A stretch of DNA of 64,000 nt from Gammaproteobacteria bacterium (GCA_013373375.1 JABXHY010000072.1:1-64000); one strand, 5' to 3'. Shown: positions 52,106 through 61,396, counted from the stretch's first letter. Notes: generated by a model from the letters alone, not told the origin. Program-made: numbers and translations.

Positions 52106-52282
52106 ATGTTGAGATGGTCATTAATTTTTCTAGCAATTGCTTTTTTATCAGCGCTGTTTGGATTTGGTGGAATAGCTGGCGTTGCGGTTAGTTTAGCGAA
52201 AATATCATTCTTTATATTCCTGGTATTATTTGTTATCACATTAATCGCGCATCTATTTAGTGGTCGCAAGGTCTCAAGGTGA
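52106..52282 (+). CDS. DUF1328 (YtjA-like) small membrane protein
   Basis: The 58-residue product begins [20 protein letters not shown] and continues [20 protein letters not shown], the DUF1328 pattern of two membrane helices joined by a GF-GG turn. A CAGGAG site precedes the ATG at about 7 nt. The family is widespread and stress-induced in several bacteria, with unknown function. It lies 47 nt after the barrel gene and probably shares its promoter. Confidence 0.88.
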   Translation: MLRWSLIFLAIAFLSALFGFGGIAGVAVSLAKISFFIFLVLFVITLIAHLFSGRKVSR

Positions 52283-52394
52283 AAATAGACCTTTTGCAAT
52301 ATCGAACTAATAGAATATAAGGCATAATTTATTTTGAGAAATAACTGAATTTAAGAAGTAAATAAATTCAAGAATAACCAGAGAGGAAAAACTT

Positions 52395-52583
52395 ATGAAA
52401 TACTTACTAATCATAGCAATGACTTTTCAATTAGCTTTACTGTCAGGTTGTGACCAAGATGATGGCCCGATAGAAGAAGCGGGTGAAAAAGCAGATGAAG
52501 TTATCACCGATGCAAAAAATAAAGTCGAAGATACTTGTGAAGAACTCAAAGAAAAAGCTGATGCAAAAGACACTGATTGCTAG
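52395..52583 (+). CDS. Small acidic lipoprotein
   Basis: The 62-residue product has a lipoprotein signal ending LLSGC at residue 19. The mature part is a charged amphipathic helix rich in Glu, Asp and Lys (GEKADEVITDAKNKVEDTCE) with two further Cys. It looks like small entericidin or YtxH-like stress lipoproteins but is not assigned. GAGAGG precedes the ATG. A strong terminator follows directly, closing the unit. Confidence 0.75.
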   Translation: MKYLLIIAMTFQLALLSGCDQDDGPIEEAGEKADEVITDAKNKVEDTCEELKEKADAKDTDC

Positions 52584-52601
52584 GAGCTTCCTTTAAAAAT
52601 A

Positions 52602-52634
52602 AAAAAGCAGCGTACTCCCTGGCGCTGCTTTTTT
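52602..52634 (+). terminator. Intrinsic terminator after small lipoprotein gene
   Basis: AGCAGCG and CGCTGCT form a stem with a 10-nt loop. An A-run precedes it and a T-run follows, so it can act on both strands and separates the unit from the convergent regulator gene. Confidence 0.85.
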
Positions 52635-52710
52635 ATTTCAATATTATTTTCAAAACAAAGGACTGCGATTAATAACAGCGACTATAAATATCGACTAGTT
52701 TAAATAAGCG

Positions 52711-54060
52711 CTACTCTGAATAACGATCAAGCTTGTTGTACAAAGTTTTAGTGCTTACTCCCAACTCTTTCGCTGTCGTTGCCTTGTTGCCGTCATTCTT
52801 TTCAAGAGTTTTTAGAATCGCTCGCTTTTCAATCTCTTCCAGCGAAATACCAGCCGGAACTGTCTGGTGAGCGGGAGCTTCATCTGTACTCGGAGCACTG
52901 GCATTGTCATTTAAAATTATATGTTCCGGTGTGATGGTGTTATTAGCCAAAATATAAGCTCGTTCAATTACATGCTTTAGCTCTCTAACATTTCCCGGCC
53001 AGGAATGGTTAGCAATGAGATCCAGTGAGTCTAGACTGATCTCTTTTTGTTCTGTTTCACTAGCATTGCGATACGCAAGAAAATGCTTGGCTAAACCGAC
53101 AATATCCGTTCCTCGTTCTCTTAATGGCGGAACATCAATTGGGAAGTGGGATAATCTAAAAAATAAATCCTCACGAAAGATCTCGTCTTGAATTGCTTGT
53201 TGGGGTACTCGATTAGTCGCAGAAATAACTCTTACGTTTGTTGTTTTAACCTGATTACTACCGACGGGTCTGTATTCACCAGACTCTAGTACTCTTAAGA
53301 GTTTGACTTGCTGGTCGAGTGGCATTTCTGTCACTTCATCTAGAAACAATACGCCATCTTCTGCTTGTTCAAATACTCCCGTGCGGCTGCTTTGAGCACC
53401 TGTAAAGGCTCCTTTAACATGGCCGAATAGTTCACTCTCCACTAACTCTGGACTTAGCGCGCCGCAGTTTACTGCGATAAAAGGTTTTTCTGAACGCTCG
53501 CTTAGTAAATGAACGGTTCGAGCGACCAATTCTTTTCCGGCGCCGCTTTCGCCAGTGATAAAAATATTAAGTTCTGACTCTGCAGCTTTTTTTATCATTC
53601 GATAGGTCTTTCTCATTACCGTGGAAGAACCTACAAGAAGACCAAACTGATCAAGTTCACTCATACTAACTGCGGTAGATTGTTCGTCAGTGCTTTTGGA
53701 TTGAGCATAACTGTCTTTTAGTATGTCTTCCATAAAGGCGATATCAATAGGCAATTTCAAATTAAACGGAATGCCCAATTGCATCGCTTTATCGATATTT
53801 GGATTAGGCTCACCGTTACTGATAAAAATAACTTCTGCTCGAGAGCTGATGTTGCTGTCACTTAGTTCAGCTAAATCCGCTTCTGTGAATTTGGAAAGCT
53901 GGATGATAACGACATCAGCTTTGGAAACTTGAAAAAAATCCAACCAGCTTTCGTCTTGTTCGAGTTTTATCGTTTTAAAACCGATGGACTCTGCAAGACC
54001 CTCTAGCTGATTTTGCAGCGCCGTATCTATTACGCTTAATAATAAAGTTGGTTTTGCCAT
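52711..54060 (-). CDS. Sigma-54-dependent NtrC-family activator, degenerate receiver
   Basis: The 449-residue product has an N-terminal receiver-like domain (1-115), an AAA+ domain with Walker A GESGAGKE (170-177), GAFTGA (217-222) and Walker B GVLFLDE (236-242), and a C-terminal Fis-type helix-turn-helix (NKATTAKELGVSTKTLYNKL). The phospho-acceptor position is Gln54 instead of Asp (VVIIQLSKF) and the acidic pocket near residue 10 is weak, so classical phosphorylation is unlikely. It lies between two units with -24/-12 type promoters and is probably their activator. Confidence 0.93.
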   Translation of the reverse strand: MAKPTLLLSVIDTALQNQLEGLAESIGFKTIKLEQDESWLDFFQVSKADVVIIQLSKFTEADLAELSDSNISSRAEVIFISNGEPNPNIDKAMQLGIPFNLKLPIDIAFMEDILKDSYAQSKSTDEQSTAVSMSELDQFGLLVGSSTVMRKTYRMIKKAAESELNIFITGESGAGKELVARTVHLLSERSEKPFIAVNCGALSPELVESELFGHVKGAFTGAQSSRTGVFEQAEDGVLFLDEVTEMPLDQQVKLLRVLESGEYRPVGSNQVKTTNVRVISATNRVPQQAIQDEIFREDLFFRLSHFPIDVPPLRERGTDIVGLAKHFLAYRNASETEQKEISLDSLDLIANHSWPGNVRELKHVIERAYILANNTITPEHIILNDNASAPSTDEAPAHQTVPAGISLEEIEKRAILKTLEKNDGNKATTAKELGVSTKTLYNKLDRYSE

Positions 54061-54209
54061 GTTGAGATCCTTATCTCGGCCTGGAAAGTTGATTGAAACT
54101 ATCCACTTGTAGGTAACTTTTACATTCGGACGACTAATTTTTACATTGTTTGGCTAAACCAACGAATAATCACCGAGGCTATAGGCGCATTATACCGGAT
54201 ATTAGAGAA

Positions 54210-54226
54210 TTGGCACAGTGATTGAA
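54210..54226 (+). promoter_or_regulatory. Sigma-54-like promoter of BON gene
   Basis: TTGGCACAGTGATTGAA has the same -24 block (TTGGCACAG) as the promoter of the barrel gene. The -12 block reads TTGA instead of TTGC, with the correct 10-nt spacing. It lies about 40 nt upstream of the BON protein ATG and divergent to the NtrC-like regulator. Confidence 0.55.
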
Positions 54227-54265
54227 TAGTCATAGTCGGAAAACAAACTAATGAGGAAAGTAAAA

Positions 54266-54817
54266 ATGAAAAACTTTATAAATTCGATTGTTTTAATGTC
54301 TTTTGTTATCGCTTTAAGCACTGTGCACGCTGGCACCTCAGAAACAGAGCAAAAAATTAACGATGCCTGGTTAGATGGTAAGCTTGATACCGCAATTCTA
54401 TTTACTGAACATCTTAATGCTTTAAAAATAGATACCGAGGTAAAGAATGGCGTAGCTTTCTTATCAGGCGAAGTGAATTCTGACGTGTCGAAAGATTTAG
54501 CAACCGAAGTTGCGATTAGTGTCGAAGGTATCAAAGATGTGAAAAATAATCTCAAAGTTAATGCGCCAAAACAAAAAGGAAAAGAAAAGGACTCTGTAAC
54601 AGACAATCTAACTGATGCTTCGATTTCAACTGCAATCACAACCAAGCTTATGTTGAACAGCAATATTGACAGCTGGGATATTGATGTAGACACCAGTAAT
54701 CGTATGGTAACCCTTAATGGTTCAGTACCTTCTGGTGAACAAAAAACCTTAGTTGAGAAAATTGCTGAGAACACATCAGACGTGAAAAAAGTTAACAATA
54801 AACTTGAAGTAAGATAG
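54266..54817 (+). CDS. Periplasmic BON-domain protein (OsmY-like)
   Basis: The ATG at 54266 is chosen because GAGGAAA lies upstream at proper distance; the in-frame ATG at 54251 overlaps that site. The 183-residue product has a signal peptide (ending VHAG) and two BON domains (ILFTEHLNALKIDTEVKNGV to VKNNLKV, and ISTAITTKLMLNSNIDSWDI to VNNKLEV). BON domains bind membranes and OsmY proteins protect or chaperone envelope proteins under stress. It is divergent from the sigma-54 activator. Confidence 0.88.
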   Translation: MKNFINSIVLMSFVIALSTVHAGTSETEQKINDAWLDGKLDTAILFTEHLNALKIDTEVKNGVAFLSGEVNSDVSKDLATEVAISVEGIKDVKNNLKVNAPKQKGKEKDSVTDNLTDASISTAITTKLMLNSNIDSWDIDVDTSNRMVTLNGSVPSGEQKTLVEKIAENTSDVKKVNNKLEVR

Positions 54818-54841
54818 TCATTCAACACTCAAGAGGTTGCA

Positions 54842-55360
54842 ATGTTTGATACAAACCTACCGAGTCATTCTGAGCACAATGGTGCTCAGAATGACTTCAA
54901 CATACTGTTCAATATACAAGAAATATCCAGTATGGGAGAAATCTTTTACCGGAAAATGATAAGTAATTCGAATCAACGTAATCATCTAAATACATTCGAA
55001 AAGATGCTCTCTTTAAAAAGTCGCTTGATCGCAAAGACGAAATATTTTTTACAGCTTTATAACGTATGGCTTATTAATCAAGAGCAATGGGATTTAATTG
55101 CAGACGTTCAGAAAAGCTATGATGATCTGATGTCGAAGAGTTTGAGTCAACAAGATTTCTCTTTAAATAATCTTTTAGTTATAGAGCGAAAAGTACTAAT
55201 AGCCTTGAAAAATGCCAGTTCAACATTTAGAGAAAAAGACATTGCTCGAAAACTTTCTGCTCAGCTGGCATCTTTTCAAGTTGCCATTGATAATGTGGCA
55301 TTAACAATCTGTGAGAAAAGTATTGTTGAGTCGAACCAGAAATCAGAAACAGCTGAGTAA
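54842..55360 (+). CDS. Hypothetical helical protein downstream of BON gene
   Basis: The 172-residue product is all-helical in character, with regular amphipathic segments (EIFYRKMISNSNQRNHLNTF, EKMLSLKSRLIAKTKYFLQL, ENLLVIERKV-type helices). It recalls four-helix bundle stress proteins such as DUF2383, but no firm match is visible. An AAGAGG site precedes the ATG. It lies 24 nt after the BON gene and probably belongs to the same unit. Confidence 0.6.
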   Translation: MFDTNLPSHSEHNGAQNDFNILFNIQEISSMGEIFYRKMISNSNQRNHLNTFEKMLSLKSRLIAKTKYFLQLYNVWLINQEQWDLIADVQKSYDDLMSKSLSQQDFSLNNLLVIERKVLIALKNASSTFREKDIARKLSAQLASFQVAIDNVALTICEKSIVESNQKSETAE

Positions 55361-55719
55361 AGTCAAGCGGTTGAGTTTTCTAAATACCTATCCATTTTTA
55401 TTATTAAAAATAAAGCTGATAATTACTTATTGGATTGAGAAATTTATCGCACTACTGAGTTTATATATTCATTAGTCCTATCTCCTAAATAAAGTTGTGA
55501 ACCAATTCAATATATTGAATCGCAATTCAAAATTGTTCTCGAAATAAATCTTAAATTCCAAAGCGACTGTTTAATAAGCTGCTACTTTCATTGTTTGACA
55601 GCTAATTTAGTCGCGTCACATAAGTTTCATTGATGCAACATTTATCTGCCATGTTTTAGTAATAAAACCTGAATACTCTAAGTGGTTTAAGTAATAACAA
55701 CTCATAAAGGATATCCTCC
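55361..55719. other. Intergenic region with a 16-bp perfect palindrome
   Basis: ATTCAATATATTGAAT (55505-55520) is a perfect palindrome and a likely operator for the secreted phosphoesterase gene that follows. The rest is AT-rich without an open frame. No sigma-54 site or strong terminator was found. Confidence 0.45.
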
Positions 55720-58386
55720 ATGTCTAAAGTTGTTTCTCTCATTTTTTGGTTTGTCTTTTCTTTAGGTCTTTCGACTCAATCCGTTGAGGCGAAATCAAAA
55801 TTCAGTCATTTAAAGACTTCTTTGTTATCTTCAGCGGCGCTTAATACAGCGGTAATAGAACGTCAAATTTCAAGAGGTATTGATGATGTTGAAGAGCGAA
55901 CGGATGGTTCAATTTATACCAATAGTTCTGATATCGAGCTGGTGACCGATGGTGGCACTCAAACAATCGGATTGCGCTTTTCAAACATAACAATCCCACA
56001 AGGTGCAGACATTACCAATGCTTATATCCAGTTTACAACGGACGAAACTTCCACAGGCTATACCTACATTAATATCTATGCAGAAAGTAGCAATAACGCT
56101 GCAAGTTTTGATACTTCGTTTGAAAACGTTTCGAATAGGAGCAGAACAAATTCAAGTGTCTCTTGGGAGCCGGCGGCATGGAGAAGTATTGGTGAATCCG
56201 GAAGTGTTCAACGAACACCTGATCTCTCAAGCGTTATTCAAGAAGTGATCAGCCGAAACGGTTGGCAATCGGGTAATAGTGTAGCATTTATTTTGACCGG
56301 CAGTGGTCGGCGAACGGCTGAATCTAGAAATGGTTCAAGCTCAGGTGCTCCTTTGTTAAGAATCGAATATTCTTTCGAAGATGATGGCGGTGGTGAGCCT
56401 CCTACCGGTGAAGTGAAAGTTGAAACGCGAAGAATTTCTAACGGACAAGATGATGTAGAAGAGCGTTCAGACGGCTCCATGTATATGAACAGTTCAGACT
56501 TGGAACTGGTGAATGATGGCGGCGATCAATCGATTGGACTTCGATTTACTAATCTCAATATTCCCAATAAAGCAACCATCACCAAAGCCTATGTACAATT
56601 TACGGTTGACGAAACATCTTCTGGTTCTACATCACTAAGAATTAAAGGTCAGCGAACTGACAGTGCTGGGGGATTTACGACTTCAAGTCGTAATGTTTCA
56701 AGTCGGACGACAACTAATGCATCGGTCGCATGGCAACCTCAAGCCTGGAATTCTGTTGGCGAAGCGGGTAGTGCGCAGCGAACTCCTGATCTCACTCAAG
56801 TTATTCAAGAAATTGTTAGCCGAAGCGGTTGGCGTGCAGGAAATAATATTGCTCTCATAGTTACTGGTACGGGCAAGCGTACAGCGGAATCGAGTAACGG
56901 GTCTAGTTCAAGGGCGCCGTTATTGCATATCGAATACATTGCTGATGACGACGATGGTGGTGGTGAACCTCCTACGGGTGAAGTAAAAACCGAAATGCGT
57001 CGAGTGTCGAATGGTCTGGATGATGTTGAAGAACGCTCGAATGGCTCTATGTATTTGGACAGCTCCGATTTGGAATTGGTTAATGATGGTGGTGATCAAA
57101 CAATCGGTATTCGTTTCACCGGTTTGAACATTCCAAACAAAGCAGAAATTAAAAATGCCTATGTACAGTTTACGGTTGATGAAACATCTTCTGAATTTAC
57201 TTCGCTAACAATCAATGGTGAAGATACGAATAACGCCAGTGGCTTCTCGACTTCTGATCGAAACGTTTCCAATCGTTCTAAAACCAGTGCATCTGTAAAT
57301 TGGCAGCCCGCTGCCTGGAATTCAGTTGGTGAAGCCGGAAGCGCACAACGAACACCAAATTTATCCAGTATCGTTCAGGAAATTGTTAACCGTGATGGTT
57401 GGACTTCTGGTAACAGTTTGGCGCTCATTATCTCTGGTACAGGCAAACGCACAGCAGAATCGGCAAACGGTTCAAGCTCAAGTGCGCCGCTACTGGTTGT
57501 CGAGTACATTGGTGAAGATGACGACGGCGGTGGTACGGATAACGGTGTAAAGATCGCGTTTATCGGTGATACAGGAACAGGAAGTAATTTTCAGCAAGTG
57601 TTGAATTTAATTCAACAAGAGCGAGCAGAGTTAACCGTTGTTGCTGGTGATACGTCTTACGACAGTCGGCGAGATGATAACTGGGACTCTATGGTTCGAA
57701 GTACTTTAGGATCTTCAGACCCAGCGTTAATTGCGGCGGGCAATCACGATTATGACGACAGTAATTTTAGTGATGTTCGTAATTTTGGTACTGCACGATT
57801 AAATCGAACTAACAAGGTTTCTTGTTCGGGTTCTTACGCTGAGCGAATGACTTGTCGAATAGATAATGTCTACATTGTTTTATCCGCAATTGGCTCGAGT
57901 GGCAGTCGATCAACCCACGAAGACTTTATTCGCAATAGCCTACAAAACGCACCCGCAAATGCATGGAGAATATGTGCATGGCATAAAAATCAACGCAACA
58001 TGCAAGTGGGTGGTAAAGGTGATGAAGTTGGTTGGACTGCCTATGAAACTTGTCGACAAAACGGTGCCTTGATAGCGACTGGACATGAACACTCCTATTC
58101 AAGAACACATTTACTCAGTGACATGAGTTCACAAACTGTAGCTAGCCGCTCCTCAACTATGACATTGACTGAAGGCCGCACGGTTGCATTTGTTTCTGGT
58201 CTTGGCGGTATTGGTATTCGAGATCAAGAACGCGGTGGTGATTGGTGGGCGAGCATTTACACGTCGACTCAAGGTGCACGATACGGCGTTTTATTCGGAA
58301 CCTTTTATGAGGATCGCGCGGAATTTTACTTTAAGAATATCAATGGTCAGATTATTGATCGATTCACCTTAGTTAAGGGGTATTAA
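55720..58386 (+). CDS. Secreted calcineurin-like phosphoesterase with three tandem repeats
   Basis: The 888-residue product has a signal peptide (ending SVEAKS). Three consecutive repeats of about 180 residues follow (DDVEER-SDG, LRFxNLxIPxxAxI, AQRTPDLSSVIQEIVSRxGW, GTGKRTAES), separated by Asp/Gly-rich GEPPTGE linkers. The C-terminal third is a metallophosphoesterase with IGDTGTG (about 615-621), GDTSYD (Asp 644), GNHDYD (Asn 675) and GHEHSYSR (about 788). The repeats are beta-rich and probably bind carbohydrate or phosphorylated polymers. Extracellular phosphate release is plausible. Confidence 0.87.
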   Translation: MSKVVSLIFWFVFSLGLSTQSVEAKSKFSHLKTSLLSSAALNTAVIERQISRGIDDVEERTDGSIYTNSSDIELVTDGGTQTIGLRFSNITIPQGADITNAYIQFTTDETSTGYTYINIYAESSNNAASFDTSFENVSNRSRTNSSVSWEPAAWRSIGESGSVQRTPDLSSVIQEVISRNGWQSGNSVAFILTGSGRRTAESRNGSSSGAPLLRIEYSFEDDGGGEPPTGEVKVETRRISNGQDDVEERSDGSMYMNSSDLELVNDGGDQSIGLRFTNLNIPNKATITKAYVQFTVDETSSGSTSLRIKGQRTDSAGGFTTSSRNVSSRTTTNASVAWQPQAWNSVGEAGSAQRTPDLTQVIQEIVSRSGWRAGNNIALIVTGTGKRTAESSNGSSSRAPLLHIEYIADDDDGGGEPPTGEVKTEMRRVSNGLDDVEERSNGSMYLDSSDLELVNDGGDQTIGIRFTGLNIPNKAEIKNAYVQFTVDETSSEFTSLTINGEDTNNASGFSTSDRNVSNRSKTSASVNWQPAAWNSVGEAGSAQRTPNLSSIVQEIVNRDGWTSGNSLALIISGTGKRTAESANGSSSSAPLLVVEYIGEDDDGGGTDNGVKIAFIGDTGTGSNFQQVLNLIQQERAELTVVAGDTSYDSRRDDNWDSMVRSTLGSSDPALIAAGNHDYDDSNFSDVRNFGTARLNRTNKVSCSGSYAERMTCRIDNVYIVLSAIGSSGSRSTHEDFIRNSLQNAPANAWRICAWHKNQRNMQVGGKGDEVGWTAYETCRQNGALIATGHEHSYSRTHLLSDMSSQTVASRSSTMTLTEGRTVAFVSGLGGIGIRDQERGGDWWASIYTSTQGARYGVLFGTFYEDRAEFYFKNINGQIIDRFTLVKGY

Positions 58387-58388
58387 AA

Positions 58389-58733
58389 ATGAGAACTTTA
58401 TTGATCATTACTTTTTTAATCGCTGCTTATCAAAATAATGTGATGGCAAATTGTGAAGCATTAATAATCAAAGGTAATCATACTGCGATAAGCAAGAAAG
58501 AAGCGATAATAGGTGCACTAGAAGATGCCAAAGAGCTTTGCTATCCAGGCAAAGCTTTCGAGGAAAAAATTTCTTGTAAGCAAACGGTTTTAAAAACCGG
58601 AGATATAGAATCGGGCAAGTTGAGTACTACTTTTATCTGCACACAAGAAGTGGTTTGTAACTTATGCGGCGATGCATTGCTTAGAAAGTTAGAAGCAATG
58701 CAAGACTCAAAAGATGACCCTGCTGAACAGTAA
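58389..58733 (+). CDS. Small secreted Cys-rich hypothetical protein
   Basis: The 114-residue product has a signal peptide (MRTLLIITFLIAAYQNNVMA) and six Cys in the mature part, including CNLCGDA near the end, so disulfides or metal binding are likely. It starts 2 nt after the phosphoesterase stop and is therefore probably cotranscribed. No family is recognised. Confidence 0.65.
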   Translation: MRTLLIITFLIAAYQNNVMANCEALIIKGNHTAISKKEAIIGALEDAKELCYPGKAFEEKISCKQTVLKTGDIESGKLSTTFICTQEVVCNLCGDALLRKLEAMQDSKDDPAEQ

Positions 58734-58764
58734 TAGCGTCGATTAGCCTTTAGGAGACTTTGAA

Positions 58765-59256
58765 ATGATCAAAGTAATCATAAGTATTGTATCGGTATGC
58801 TCAATCGCTTTAGTCATGTTGTCATGCTCTAGCATAAGCCATGATAAGCACGACCTTTATCAAGACGACCATCTTTCCGACTATAAAGAGCATGTGAAAG
58901 AGGAGCACGATGCTATTTTTCAACATTTAGCATCCAGTCAGCATATCGAAGTATACGCCTGTGAACTTCAAGAGTTTTCGCAGCAGTGCCGGGAGTATCC
59001 AGTGCCAGAAGATGTACTGTTTAAAACTGAGGATCTGGCAAAGGGATGTGAATCAATGCCACAAGGGAAGTTCATTAAAGGCCATTGTCCAGCAGAAAAT
59101 CGAGTTGCTCGATGTGTTGACATCATTCGAAATAATCACGATGAAAAATCACTGGTTTATCAAAATCATTATTACCAGTCGAAAGATGGAAAATGGAACA
59201 TGTCGGAAGTAAAACGTGTTTGCCACGACTTAGAGGGCAAGCTATCAATCAAATAA
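58765..59256 (+). CDS. Hypothetical lipoprotein
   Basis: The 163-residue product has a lipobox (VMLSC) at residues 17-21 and a mature domain with six Cys, rich in His, Asp and Glu (HDKHDLYQDDHLSDYKEHVK). A GGAG site precedes the ATG at about 8 nt. It follows the previous secreted protein gene after 31 nt and likely ends the phosphoesterase unit. No family recognised; metal binding is possible from composition. Confidence 0.65.
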   Translation: MIKVIISIVSVCSIALVMLSCSSISHDKHDLYQDDHLSDYKEHVKEEHDAIFQHLASSQHIEVYACELQEFSQQCREYPVPEDVLFKTEDLAKGCESMPQGKFIKGHCPAENRVARCVDIIRNNHDEKSLVYQNHYYQSKDGKWNMSEVKRVCHDLEGKLSIK

Positions 59257-59285
59257 ATAAAGAATAAAAAGCTAGAGTGCTAGTG

Positions 59286-59396
59286 AATTACAAAGAACGA
59301 TATTTACAAAAATGATAGTTGCAAAGCAAGATAGTTACAGTACAAGAAAGTTACAGGACAAGAAAGTTACAGGACAAGAAAGTTACAGGACAAGAA
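59286..59396 (+). repeat. 16-bp tandem repeat tract with decay gradient
   Basis: Unit AGTTACAGGACAAGAA occurs three times exactly (59349-59396), once with one change (59333-59348), and as increasingly degenerate 15-16-bp copies to the left (59317, 59302, 59286). It is contiguous without spacers, so it is not CRISPR. It abuts a hairpin whose left arm continues the repeat (AAGAAAG). Confidence 0.85.
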
Positions 59397-59427
59397 AGAG
59401 GGTTGCTTAAAGCAACTTTCTTTCTTC
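59392..59427 (+). terminator. Hairpin fused to the tandem repeat
   Basis: AAGAAAGAGGGTTGCTT pairs with AAGCAACTTTCTTTCTT except for two positions, giving a long stem with a tiny loop and a T-rich end. It probably terminates the phosphoesterase-lipoprotein unit. Each upstream repeat copy (AAGAAAGTTAC) can also pair with the right arm. Confidence 0.6.
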
Positions 59428-59569
59428 AGCAACTATTTGAAACACCAGTCTTACCAGTCTCGATAGTTTTATAAGCTCCAGAAAATTCACCCATTTTCTG
59501 GATAGCCTGTTCAGGTTATGCAATTTCCAAACTGACAATCGTACCAACAACTAAAAGAGGATTCTCTCA

Positions 59570-61348
59570 ATGTATAAAGTTGTTTTATCTATGACGGTTC
59601 TTATTACTCTATTTTCATCTGCGAGTGTTAATGCAGACTCCATTGTCAACAATAAAAGCAATGAGGTGACGCAGCTGCAGACTCGAACACTTGAACGAGC
59701 TATTGCAAGTGGCCTGGATGATGTGGAAGAACGATAGGATGGGTCGATTTATACCAATAGCTCTGATATTGAGTTAGTAACCGACGGCGGAATTCAAACT
59801 GTGGGCTTACGTTTTACGAATATCAATATTTCAAAAAGCGCTCAAATTACCCGTGCGTTTATTCAGTTTACAACCGATGAAGTAACGACTGGCAATTCCT
59901 ATATTGAAATTTACGCAGAGAACTCTGCTAATCCATCACGATTTGATTCGGTTCGAAACAATATATCCAATCGAAAGAAAACCGATGAAAGTATTTTATG
60001 GACACCGTCTGGTTGGGAATCGATTGGTGAATCCGGAACTCAACAACGCACGCCAGATTTGTCTGACATTGTGCAAAGCATTGTCAATCGAAATGACTGG
60101 CAGCCGGGCAATAATATGGTATTTATTTTTACTGGAAACGGTCGTCGAACAGCCGAATCTTACGATGGCTCAAGTTCGCGAGCTGCTCGCTTAGTGGTTG
60201 AGTATTTAGAGGAAGATGACGGTAATACGGGAGAACCCAATTCTCGTGTAAAAACGATGGGTTCCTCTTCCGGTTATAGCGGTAATGATAAATTGACGCT
60301 TAGTACTCCAGCACAAGCCAAGAAGGGTGATTTGTTGATGTTGTTTTTAAGTCGAACAGACGACCTGTTGCCCATTCGTTTAAATGGTTGGAACACCTCT
60401 GCTGCGTGTTTTAAAACATCCAATGGACAAAGCAGTTGCCACGAAATTCCAGATTGTGTCAATCGAGATGGCGATTATTGTTTACGATTTAATGGAGGCA
60501 ATGGACGTGATTTGGCAACCGTCGTGTTTACAAAATCGGTTTCCAATAGCGAACCTAATAATTATTCCTTTAACCTGAGAGGCAGTAAACCCACTTGGAG
60601 CATTATGACCGCATTGCGTGGTGTTGATTTAAATAAGCCAATAATTGATGTTGCAACGGAATCTAACGATGGATCATCCGACAGTTTATTTCCATCTGTG
60701 TATGGCGAGAAAAATGGTTTACTCCTTTTATCGATGGCATTTGATGATACTGCTCAAAGAGATGACTTTGGTGCGCCCAACGGAATGAGTTTAGTCGACT
60801 GGACACGAGGTTCGGATGAGGCAGGATTTCTTTATTCACAAAGCATTTCTTCTAATGGTGAAACAGGGTCTCGAAAAACTCGTGGGCCTGGTGGACCTAA
60901 TGCAAAAGATGCTTTGATTTCTTTAACTGTCAGAGCATCAACATCCGACGACGGAGATGACGATGATGATAATGGAAATAATAACGGCGGTGACACACCA
61001 ACTCGTACTAACAGTTTGCAACCTGATCAAACTATGAATTTTGGTGATCGCTTAACATCAACGAATGGAAACTATCGGTTATATTTTCAAGGCGATGGTA
61101 ATTTAGTTTTACGCGATACAGGTGGAAATGCTATTTGGGCATCGGGCACGCATAATCGCGGTGGTGATCGATTCGTCTTTCAAGACGATGGTAATCTTGT
61201 TATTTACGCAAACGGTAATCCGCTATGGGCGAGTGATACGGACAATCAAAATCCAGACAGATTAGTTCTTAATGACAATGGTTCACTTGTTTTATATCGT
61301 GGAACCGATGCACTATGGTGGGTTGGTAATCCCCCGCCTATCCAATAA
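59570..61348 (+). pseudogene. Secreted lectin gene interrupted by an in-frame amber codon
   Basis: A signal peptide (MYKVVLSMTVLITLFSSASV) and the start of a beta domain are read to GLDDVEER, then TAG at 59735-59737, then the same frame continues DGSIYTNSSDIELVTDGG without loss to the end. The paralogous phosphoesterase has Thr or Ser at this position, so one C-to-A change in a TCG codon explains the stop. The full product would be 592 residues: one repeat as in the phosphoesterase, a beta-rich middle domain, an Asp/Asn linker and a C-terminal bulb-type mannose lectin with three QxDxNxVxY-like motifs (FQGDGNLVLRD, FQDDGNLVIYA, LNDNGSLVLYR). A restart at a GTG at 59801 would lack a signal peptide. 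Confidence 0.85.
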
Positions 61349-61363
61349 CAATTAATGCGCGTT

Positions 61364-61396
61364 AAAAGGCCACTCGTTTTGTAGTGGCCTTTTTTA
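61364..61396 (+). terminator. Strong terminator after lectin gene
   Basis: AAAAGGCCACT pairs with AGTGGCCTTTT around an 8-nt loop, followed by a T-run. This is a textbook intrinsic terminator. Confidence 0.9.

Larger units (their letters stand above)
59257..59569. other. Intergenic region with repeat tract and terminator
   Basis: The stretch between the lipoprotein gene and the interrupted lectin gene holds the tandem repeat and hairpin described separately. The right part (59430-59569) carries AAAGAGG upstream of the lectin gene ATG and presumably its promoter. No open frame of note. Confidence 0.5.

Noticed and set aside
59286-59396. CRISPR-like short repeats
   Set aside because: The 16-bp units are directly adjacent, without unique spacers, and no cas genes are near.
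59735-59737. Amber codon read as pyrrolysine or other recoded residue
   Set aside because: Only one case, the paralogue has Ser/Thr here, and a single C-to-A change explains it; no recoding signal seen.
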